Positions 23,242 to 29,029 of a stretch of DNA of 29,029 nucleotides are shown here, one piece after another. Source of the stretch: Treponema sp. UBA937 (GTDB lineage Bacteria; Spirochaetota; Spirochaetia; Treponematales; Breznakiellaceae); the NCBI GenBank assembly GCA_002293455.1, contig DBDH01000027.1, positions 1 through 29,029 of the forward strand, read 5' to 3'. The stretch's first letter is position 1. Each line of letters begins with the position of its first letter. A model generated the notes under the pieces. That model was not told the origin of the DNA, did not search any database, and saw only the letters and a program-made list of their open reading frames with translations. The translations under genes were made by a program, and so were the position numbers.

Positions 23242-24345
23242 ATGGACGAACATATTCTTTACCATTCTTTTTGTTTTAGCTTTCCCGGCGTCAACAGCCG
23301 GATAGACATTTCCGGAAATATTCCATCTCTGGGACATATTACAGGCGAAGATGGAGACGATTCTCGAAAAATCCTCCTTATTTGTGACGAGCATACGCTT
23401 TACATAGCGGAAAAAATATGCGGCGGGAAGAACCTTCCTATAGCCGTTCTTCCCGCGGGAGAAGAGTTTAAAACCTGGGCTTCCGTAGAAAGCATCCTGA
23501 AAAAAGCTAAAGACTGCGGATTGGGACGGGATAGTCTTTTTATCGGTGTCGGAGGCGGGGTCGTAACGGATATCGCCGCGTTCGCCGCGTCGGTTTATAT
23601 GAGGGGAACCAGGGTTTCCCTTGTTTCCACGAGCCTTTTGGGAATGGTTGACGCCGCCGCGGGCGGAAAAACCGGATTTGATCTTTTCGGGATAAAAAAC
23701 CTTGTTGGAACTTTTTATCCGGCGGAACATATTTTTATGCCCCTGGAAACCCTTGTCACGCTGCCTTTAAAGGAATGGAAATCCGGGATGGCGGAACTTA
23801 TCAAAACATTTGTTATCGGGGACAGAAATATACTGCGTGATCTTCGGCAAAACCGGGAAAGCGTCAATCCTGACGGGATTCGGGAAAAGCCGGAACTCCT
23901 GGCAAGATTGATTGCGGCATCCGTGGAGATAAAATGCCGCATTGTGGAATCCGATCCGCAGGAAAAAGGCACGCAAAGAGCGCTTCTTAACCTGGGGCAC
24001 ACATTCGGACATGCCCTGGAATCTTCTTTGGGACTGGGAAGCCTTACTCACGGAGAAGCCGTTGCCTGGGGCCTTGCCCGCTCCGCTGAATTAGGGCTTG
24101 CGTTAGGAATAACGGATAAAAATCTACATGATCATATTATTGAAACCCTTACATCCTTCGGCTATGAAATCCGTTCCCCCTACCCTGGGCAGGATGCGGC
24201 AGCCTTTATGAATGCCCTTACGAACGACAAAAAGAAAAAAAACGGCCGCCTGAATTTTATCGTGCCGGACGCGGAGGGCGCGCGGATTATATCTTCGGAC
24301 GCGGTCCCTATTGATGTATTAAAGGAAATTCTTGGGAATGCGTAA
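23242..24345 (+). CDS. aroB: 3-dehydroquinate synthase
   Basis: AroB converts DAHP to 3-dehydroquinate, the second step of the shikimate pathway, using NAD and a divalent metal. The 367-residue protein shows GVGGGVVTDIAAFAASVYMRG (about 97-117), TSLLGMVDAAAGGKTG, NLVGTFYPAEHIF, the metal-ligand regions NLGHTFGHALE and LTHGEAVAWG, and a normal length. Residues KKKKNGRLNFIVP also match the family. There is no ribosome binding site before the ATG, and the start may be leaderless. Its stop overlaps the start of the next gene. Confidence 0.96.
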   Translation: MDEHILYHSFCFSFPGVNSRIDISGNIPSLGHITGEDGDDSRKILLICDEHTLYIAEKICGGKNLPIAVLPAGEEFKTWASVESILKKAKDCGLGRDSLFIGVGGGVVTDIAAFAASVYMRGTRVSLVSTSLLGMVDAAAGGKTGFDLFGIKNLVGTFYPAEHIFMPLETLVTLPLKEWKSGMAELIKTFVIGDRNILRDLRQNRESVNPDGIREKPELLARLIAASVEIKCRIVESDPQEKGTQRALLNLGHTFGHALESSLGLGSLTHGEAVAWGLARSAELGLALGITDKNLHDHIIETLTSFGYEIRSPYPGQDAAAFMNALTNDKKKKNGRLNFIVPDAEGARIISSDAVPIDVLKEILGNA

Positions 24346-25882
24346 GCACATACTTTTCTTTCTTTTACTTGTCCCGGCGCTGCTGTTTGCGGGAGGGCAA
24401 AAAGAAGATTCCGCGTATCCGGAAGATCAAACGGTATATAGAATTAACAATATTGATATTCAGGTTGATGGAAAAACGAAGCCTTTCGCGATAAAAGCGG
24501 CCGGGAACATAATAAGCGGAACCATAATCTATGGCAGTGAAAATCTGGAAACATACATTGCCGAAAAAAAACAATTCCTGATAAATCTGCGTACCTTTGA
24601 GGAATCAAATCTGGAATATACCTTAGGGGAAGCAGATGAGCATAATCAAATTCCGGTAGATATGTTTATTTCCGTAAAAGATACATCAAACCTTATCATC
24701 ATCCCTTATCCGGAGTACGATTCAAATGAAGGATTTTCATTAAGCCTTTCCACGAGAGATTATAATTTTTTTGGAACGCTCGCTCCCCTCGAACTTGATG
24801 TCGGATATGAATTGGACACAGAGCAAAACAGCGGCTTTATTCTGGAATCGGAGCTGCTGCTGCCTTTTGAGCTTTGGGGATATATCTGGACTTTGGATTT
24901 TGCGAATAATTTGCAGTACAAGGAAAACGCTCCCGTCTATTACGATAATCATATCGGCCTCTTGATGGATGTTCCTCTCAATAGGACAAGCCTTACGTTC
25001 GGGCTTTACGAATCCGTTTCTATTAATGAAGAATTTAATCCCGCGGTTTTGCCGCCGGAAGAGACGAACAAGCATGATAAAGCAGCCGGCGGCAAAGATT
25101 CCCGCAATATCTGGTATATGAATACCACAGGCTTGGTCCGCTGGAATATTCCCACAGGACTGGAAGTGTTTGATTTTGGCGAATTGACATACACTCCCGA
25201 ACTTGATTTCAGCATCAATTACCGGCCGGACGGCGGAGATATTGGCGATTCCCGCCGCAGAGGTTTTGAAATGAGCATGAAACAGACTTTGGATTTCGGC
25301 AAAGTCGATTGGGAAGGCAACTTTCGGGAGGGGCTTACCGCCTTTATCCATAACAGCAATACCTACAATTTCCGCTCCGGGAACTGGAATAACGCGCTCT
25401 TTGTAACCGGCATTTATCATAAAATATTTACGGATTATACCGCGTTTTCGGGAAGAATCCGCTGGGCTCAATGGTTTCAAAATGCCTATAATAGTGCCGG
25501 TTATATTTTAAGGGGAATACCGGACGAAAACGCGGCCGCCGATTTTATGCTTTCGATAAACCTGCAGGAAGCCTTTTATCTTTTCCGCTTTTTGCCTTCA
25601 AAATGGTTTAACAACCCGAAACTGCGCTTTTTTGATTTTGAACAGCACATCACCCCTTTTATCGACGCGGCCCTCGTGCAAGACCCTTTGCATAAGCGGT
25701 CATTCAGCTTTGATGATATGCTGTTTGCCGCGGGTGTTGAATTCACCATGTATCCTTTTCATTTCAATTCCGCATATCTTAGAATAAGTTTCGGAGTCGA
25801 TATGCGTGAATTGATTAAAACAGGCAGCTTTCCCGATGATAAACACCGGGAACTGTATGTCGGGATGGGGCATTATTTTTAA
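24338..25882 (+). CDS. Hypothetical outer-membrane beta-barrel protein
   Basis: The 514-residue protein begins with a signal sequence (MRKHILFFLLLVPALLFAGG) and ends LYVGMGHYF. After an N-terminal beta-rich domain, residues from about 145 on alternate as barrel strands (FGTLAPLELDVGYELD, LTFGLYESVSI, FSGRIRWAQWFQN). ILRGIPDENAAADFMLSINLQEAF is reminiscent of the RG-motif strand of Omp85-like barrels, but no POTRA domain is clear, so this link is weak. The ATG at 24338 overlaps the aroB stop by eight bases, indicating coupling to aroB despite no functional relation. Confidence 0.65.
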   Translation: MRKHILFFLLLVPALLFAGGQKEDSAYPEDQTVYRINNIDIQVDGKTKPFAIKAAGNIISGTIIYGSENLETYIAEKKQFLINLRTFEESNLEYTLGEADEHNQIPVDMFISVKDTSNLIIIPYPEYDSNEGFSLSLSTRDYNFFGTLAPLELDVGYELDTEQNSGFILESELLLPFELWGYIWTLDFANNLQYKENAPVYYDNHIGLLMDVPLNRTSLTFGLYESVSINEEFNPAVLPPEETNKHDKAAGGKDSRNIWYMNTTGLVRWNIPTGLEVFDFGELTYTPELDFSINYRPDGGDIGDSRRRGFEMSMKQTLDFGKVDWEGNFREGLTAFIHNSNTYNFRSGNWNNALFVTGIYHKIFTDYTAFSGRIRWAQWFQNAYNSAGYILRGIPDENAAADFMLSINLQEAFYLFRFLPSKWFNNPKLRFFDFEQHITPFIDAALVQDPLHKRSFSFDDMLFAAGVEFTMYPFHFNSAYLRISFGVDMRELIKTGSFPDDKHRELYVGMGHYF

Positions 25883-25899
25883 TACACAGCGATTAAACA

Positions 25900-25959
25900 G
25901 CACAGAGGAAAGATGATCATTCGTTCCTCTGTGTTAAGATGATCTTCCTTTCCTCTGTG
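25900..25959. repeat. Inverted pair plus third copy of the dispersed repeat between convergent genes
   Basis: CACAGAGGAA at 25901-25910 pairs with TTCCTCTGTG at 25924-25933 across a 13-base loop; a third copy, inverted relative to the first, is at 25952-25959. They fill the gap between the convergent barrel gene and hcp. The hairpin might act as a terminator, although neither side has a clean T tract. Confidence 0.8.
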
Positions 25960-25963
25960 TTCG

Positions 25964-27520
25964 TCAGCCAAGCATCTTTTTAAGATCGGCTTCCGGTGTG
26001 GAAATCGGCGTAAGGTTATACTTCTCGACAAGTACATTGAGAATATTGGGCGAGATAAAGGCCGGAAGGCTTGGCCCGATATAGATGTTCTTGATTCCTA
26101 AGGCAAGCAATGTCAAAAGGATGCAGACCGCTTTTTGTTCGTACCAGGAAAGTACTATCGACAGCGGCAGTTCGTTAACCGAGCAGTTAAAGGCTTTTGA
26201 CAAAGCAACAGCAACTTGGATTGCGCCGTAGGAATCGTTGCACTGCCCCATGTCCATGATGCGTGGCAGCCCTCCAATTTCCCCAAGATCGAGGTCGTTG
26301 AAGCGGTATTTTCCGCAGGCTAATGTGAGGATGATGGTATCCTTAGGCGTTTGCTTCACAAAATCGGTATAATAGCCGCGGCCCGGTTTCGCGCCGTCAC
26401 AGCCTCCCACAAGGAAGAAATGCTTGATGGCGCCGGACTTCACGGCATCGATTACCTTGTCCGAGGCCGACAGCACCGTGTCCTTTGCATAGCCGGTGGT
26501 CAGTGTGCTGCCGCCGTTGATGCCGGTCATCTTCCGCTCCTCTGTGTAACCGCCAAGTTCCAGAGCCTTTCTGATTAGCGGCGTAAAATCCTTATCGTCG
26601 CCTATATGCGCAAGTCCGGGATAGGATACAACGGATGTTGTGAACACACGGTCGGCATAACCGGGTTTTACGGGCATGAGGCAGTTGGTCGTGAACAGTA
26701 TGGGAGCCGGGATATTATCAAATTCCTTTTGCTGATTCTGCCATGCCGTACCGAAGTTACCTTTAAGATGTTCGTGCTTTTTGAGTTCTGGATAGCCGTG
26801 AGCCGGAAGCATTTCACCGTGGGTATAAATATTGATGCCCCTTCCTTCGGTTTGTTCCAAGAGCAGCTTAAGATCGTGCAAATCGTGGCCGGAAATAACG
26901 ATAAAAGGCCCCGGTTCAATATTACAGCTCACTTTTACGGGTACCGGCTGGCCGTAGGTCCCGGCATTTGCCGCGTCGAGCAGCTCCATACATTTGAAAT
27001 TGACACTGCCGAGTTCCATAACAAGCGCCAAAAGTTCATCAGCGGATGAATCCGAACCGACGGCGGCAAGACCCTTAAAGAAAAAGCTGTTGACATCATC
27101 ATCTGCCTTGCTAAGAACATACGCATGATGAGCATAAGCTGCCATGCCTCGGAGCCCGAACAGGATGAGCGACTTGAGGGAACGAATATCTTCGTTGTCT
27201 TCCCAAAGGCGCGTCATATCATAGGCATCATTCCTGTCAGTCATGAGCTTTTCTTTTTCCGCTTTGATTAATTTAATCCATCGGTTTAAGGTTTCATCGT
27301 TGAAGTTCACGTTGGTAATGGTAGTGAAGAGCCCGTCTATAAGGACTTTGCAGGTACTGTCCGCAGGCTTAGTATTTTGCGCGGCCCTCGAAAGCCCGAT
27401 AAGTTCTCCAGTAAGAGCGTCCTGTAAGATGGCGGTATCCGCCTTTTTTCCGCATATGCCGCCGTTAGTACAGCCGGTTCCTTTTGCGGTCTGTTCACAT
27501 TGAAAACAAAACATTGCCAT
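25964..27520 (-). CDS. hcp: Hybrid-cluster protein (hydroxylamine reductase)
   Basis: Hcp is a cytoplasmic Fe-S/Fe-S-O enzyme of nitrosative stress defence, described as a hydroxylamine or NO reductase. The 518-residue protein has the N-terminal FCFQCEQTAKGTGC...GICG cysteine cluster of the anaerobe type. Hybrid-cluster ligands are visible in SGHDLHD, HGEMLPAHGYPEL, TTNCLMPVK, VGGCDGAKPGRGYYTDF, LACGKYRFND, GQCNDSYGA and SWYEQKAV. The start at 27520 (MAMFCFQ) follows AAGGAG; an in-frame ATG at 27544 would place the SD inside the gene. A Crp/Fnr regulator is divergent. A repeat copy (26539-26546) codes YTEER. Confidence 0.96.
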   Translation of the reverse strand: MAMFCFQCEQTAKGTGCTNGGICGKKADTAILQDALTGELIGLSRAAQNTKPADSTCKVLIDGLFTTITNVNFNDETLNRWIKLIKAEKEKLMTDRNDAYDMTRLWEDNEDIRSLKSLILFGLRGMAAYAHHAYVLSKADDDVNSFFFKGLAAVGSDSSADELLALVMELGSVNFKCMELLDAANAGTYGQPVPVKVSCNIEPGPFIVISGHDLHDLKLLLEQTEGRGINIYTHGEMLPAHGYPELKKHEHLKGNFGTAWQNQQKEFDNIPAPILFTTNCLMPVKPGYADRVFTTSVVSYPGLAHIGDDKDFTPLIRKALELGGYTEERKMTGINGGSTLTTGYAKDTVLSASDKVIDAVKSGAIKHFFLVGGCDGAKPGRGYYTDFVKQTPKDTIILTLACGKYRFNDLDLGEIGGLPRIMDMGQCNDSYGAIQVAVALSKAFNCSVNELPLSIVLSWYEQKAVCILLTLLALGIKNIYIGPSLPAFISPNILNVLVEKYNLTPISTPEADLKKMLG

Positions 27521-27567
27521 GTTGTTTTTCTCCTTAATGATCATATTTAGTGTAAATTCACAAGTTT

Positions 27568-27610
27568 ATTATAATATTGTAAAAAGAATATGTATGTTGT
27601 AAATACAACA
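27568..27610 (-). promoter_or_regulatory. hcp promoter with upstream palindromic operator
   Basis: On the minus strand TATAAT (27568-27573) is a perfect -10 box. A palindrome TGTTGTA-AA-TACAACA lies at 27595-27610. Its centre is about 41 bases upstream of the predicted transcription start, the position used by class II Crp/Fnr activators. The -35 box is poor, as expected for an activated promoter. Confidence 0.65.
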
Positions 27611-27715
27611 ATTTTATTGTTTTTCTAATATTTTTTGAGAAAATATTATGATGCTGTCATCTATAAAAAGAAGACTTGCATATATAACATCATTTTCATA
27701 TAATAAAAACAACTA

Positions 27716-27737
27716 TTTTGTTGTATATACAACAAAA
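27716..27737. promoter_or_regulatory. Perfect palindromic operator before the Crp/Fnr gene
   Basis: Arms TTTTGTTGTA and TACAACAAAA flank a TA centre, a perfect 22-base palindrome. Its core matches the palindrome in the hcp promoter. It overlaps the AAAGG ribosome binding site of the regulator gene, which suggests autorepression. Confidence 0.7.
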
Positions 27738-27746
27738 GGATATATT

Positions 27747-28400
27747 GTGAGAAGATTTTTTGAAATGCAAAAAAGTATCCCTTTATTTAACGGAATTGCT
27801 TTTAATGATTTTAATAAGATGCTGAACTGTCTTTCGGCAAGAAAAGCCTTTTTCCGTAAAGGTGAAGTTGTTTTGTTGGCTGGCAATCATCTACATTTTA
27901 TCGGGCTCATCATATCCGGCAGTGTACAAATAGCAAAAAACGATGATGAAGGCCGCGTGAACATCCTGGCGGAACTTGGAGCTTCCAGATTGTTTGGTGA
28001 AACATTCGCCTGTGCGGGAATTGACCGCAGTCCTGTTACCGTGATCGCGTCAGAAAACACGGAAATCCTTCTGATGAATTATCGAAAAATTATCACAACG
28101 TGCAGCACATCCTGTCCTTTTCATGCAAAATTGATTGAAAACATGCTGGGAATAATTGCCCGGAAAAATATCATGCTGAATCAAAAAATCGAAATTCTTT
28201 CAAAGCGAACGACAAGGGAAAAGCTCTTGCATTTTTTTGATTTACACAGAGGAGCGGCAAAAAAGTTTACGATACCCTTTGACCGCGAAGAACTTGCTCA
28301 ATACCTCTGTGTTGACCGCAGCGCAATGTCGGCTGAACTTTCCAGAATGAGGGATGAAAGGATCATCAGCTTTCGGAAAAATAAGTTTGAAATTTTGTAA
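27747..28400 (+). CDS. Crp/Fnr-family regulator, probably HcpR-like
   Basis: The 217-residue protein has an N-terminal cyclic-nucleotide-binding-type sensor domain (GEVVLLAGNHLHFIGLIISGSVQIAK and LFGETFACAG) and a C-terminal winged helix (PFDREELAQYLCVDRSAMSAELSRMRDERII). Such regulators next to hcp (HcpR) control nitrosative-stress genes in anaerobes. The GTG start at 27747 follows AAAGGA at correct spacing; an ATG at 27765 (MQKSIPLF) is possible, and an ATG at 27648 lacks support. Two palindromes in the divergent gap are probable binding sites. Two dispersed-repeat copies (28245 and 28304) lie within the coding sequence, the second over the recognition-helix region. Confidence 0.88.
   Translation: MRRFFEMQKSIPLFNGIAFNDFNKMLNCLSARKAFFRKGEVVLLAGNHLHFIGLIISGSVQIAKNDDEGRVNILAELGASRLFGETFACAGIDRSPVTVIASENTEILLMNYRKIITTCSTSCPFHAKLIENMLGIIARKNIMLNQKIEILSKRTTREKLLHFFDLHRGAAKKFTIPFDREELAQYLCVDRSAMSAELSRMRDERIISFRKNKFEIL
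28244..28311. repeat. Two inverted dispersed-repeat copies inside the Crp/Fnr gene
   Basis: TTTACACAGAGGAG (octamer 28245-28252) codes LHRG just before the DNA-binding domain. The inverse copy at 28304-28311 codes YLCVD in the helix-turn-helix. A third copy follows the stop codon directly at 28401. Confidence 0.8.
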
Positions 28401-28734
28401 CACAGAGGAAGCAATTGCAGCCGCTCAATATGCATGTTTTGCGGTCTTTTGATAAGAAACTGCATGAGCTTGTTGTTGCGAAAACCTGCGAACCTATGGT
28501 TCGGGTTCATTTTGCGGCAGACTCAGGGTACACAGAGGAAACGTTTTTAATGCTCCTCTGTGTAGCAATTCATCCTCTGTGTAAGCATATAAGAATGCTT
28601 CTCCTCTGTGTTGTATTCATTCTTTTTTTGTGTAAATTCTTCCTCTGTGCAAAAAAAACACGTCTCCTCTGTGTTGTATTCATTCTTTTTTGTGTAAATT
28701 CTTCCTCTGTGCAAAAAAGATTTCTTCCTCTGTG
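28401..28734. repeat. Densest cluster of the dispersed repeat, beside a RAYT gene
   Basis: The gap between the regulator gene and the RAYT ORF (28401-28805) holds nine octamers: 28401 and 28531 in one orientation, then 28555, 28574, 28603, 28642, 28666, 28704 and 28727 in the other. TACACAGAGGA at 28529-28539 and its complement at 28554-28564 form an 11-bp stem with a 14-base loop. No credible gene is seen in the gap. Confidence 0.88.
28601..28725 (+). repeat. Tandem duplication of a ~63-base unit containing two repeat copies
   Basis: The unit starting CTCCTCTGTGTTGTATTC at 28601 is repeated from 28664. The copies differ mainly in homopolymer length (seven versus six T, and eight versus six A) and in their last bases. 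Each unit carries two CACAGAGG octamers. Confidence 0.9.
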
Positions 28735-28805
28735 CGATTTTTTTTAATTTCAACTTTTTTCTCTGAAACCAAAGCAAAAACCCAAATCAATGCCATACCA
28801 TTCGT

Positions 28806-29029
28806 ATGAAGAATAGACATAATCGTCTGAACAGGTGTAATCGCCGCAGACAACTCAAACCCTATGCCTCATATCACGTGGTATGTAAAATCAATCGGGA
28901 TGAAATCATTTTCGACAAAAGGTTTTCTGATCTTTTCGAGGATATTATTGAAAGATGCAAAAAGAAGTATTCCTTTCAAGTGCTCAATTTCAATGTCATT
29001 GGAAATCATGTCCATCTTATGCTCAATCC
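28806..29029 (+). CDS. Y1-type REP-associated tyrosine transposase (RAYT), 5' part
   Basis: An ATG at 28806 opens a frame that is still open at the window end (74 codons). Its start, MKNRHNRLNRCNRRRQLKPY, is strongly basic. ASYHVVCKINRDEIIF matches the N-terminal beta strand of the Y1_Tnp (IS200/RAYT) fold. NFNVIGNHVHLML contains the HUH metal-binding motif (His-Val-His) in its usual context. RAYTs are single-strand DNA nucleases related to IS200/IS605 transposases and are linked to the spread of REP repeats. The catalytic tyrosine would lie beyond the window. No ribosome binding site is clear. The adjacent repeat cluster suggests this is the enzyme of the CACAGAGG family. Confidence 0.82.
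   Translation, partial: MKNRHNRLNRCNRRRQLKPYASYHVVCKINRDEIIFDKRFSDLFEDIIERCKKKYSFQVLNFNVIGNHVHLMLN

Noticed and set aside
22898..23243. Several overlapping minus-strand ORFs rich in YTEE, TQR and HRG
   Set aside because: They are translations of the CACAGAGG repeat cluster in different frames and have no independent coding character.
28531..28734. CRISPR array
   Set aside because: Repeats are only about 11-14 bases, spacing is irregular (19 to 39 bases), orientation is mixed, and no cas gene is near.
28415..28747. 110-codon ORF after the Crp/Fnr gene
   Set aside because: Most of it is repeat sequence (LLCV, SSVQK) and tandem duplication; no ribosome binding site or homology is seen.

Overview
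The window looks like a chromosomal segment of a spirochaete, most likely a Treponema. The evidence is a RarA protein carrying a long C-terminal extension, lipoproteins with spirochaete-style lipoboxes, several signal-peptide beta-barrel proteins ending in an aromatic residue, and single housekeeping genes (xseA, xseB, mutL, coaD, aroB) in small operons. The genus is inferred from gene content and style; no rRNA or other marker is present.

Layout. 1-3632 holds a sodium:solute symporter, a small lipoprotein and xseA. 3656-13507 is a leftward, tightly packed and clearly AT-richer six-gene island: a ribulose-phosphate epimerase-like protein, a polysaccharide pyruvyl transferase-like protein, an IspD/TarI-type cytidylyltransferase, a zinc polyol(-phosphate) dehydrogenase, a CDP-glycerol glycerophosphotransferase-like protein with four tandem ~115-residue repeats, an SGNH/CitC-type nucleotidyltransferase fusion, and a second glycerophosphotransferase-like protein (seven genes counting that last one). 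Together they read as a route from ribulose 5-phosphate to a CDP-polyol and then to a polyol-phosphate-containing surface polymer. The island separates xseA from xseB, the two subunits of exonuclease VII. A regulatory gap full of inverted repeats and an Xre-type regulator sit at its right end.

14354-18608 returns to core-like DNA: xseB, mutL, an omptin-family outer-membrane protease with its catalytic residues, coaD and a small P-loop kinase-like gene. 18695-22831 is a leftward operon (beta-barrel protein, lipoprotein, rarA) behind a good sigma-70 promoter. 23242-25882 carries aroB and an outer-membrane barrel protein. 25964-28400 is a divergent pair, hcp (hybrid-cluster protein) and a Crp/Fnr regulator, sharing a spacer with two near-identical palindromes that look like HcpR-type operators.

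The most striking signal is a dispersed short repeat, consensus TTACACAGAGGAAG, with at least 29 exact copies of the octamer CACAGAGG on the two strands, where about one is expected by chance. Copies cluster in intergenic gaps, form inverted pairs, and also lie inside mutL, hcp, the Crp/Fnr gene and others. The densest cluster (28531-28734) ends about 70 bp before the start of a truncated ORF (28806 to the window end) with the HUH motif of a Y1/REP-associated tyrosine transposase (RAYT). A RAYT with its own coding-sequence-tolerant repeat family is the best candidate here for an undescribed system.
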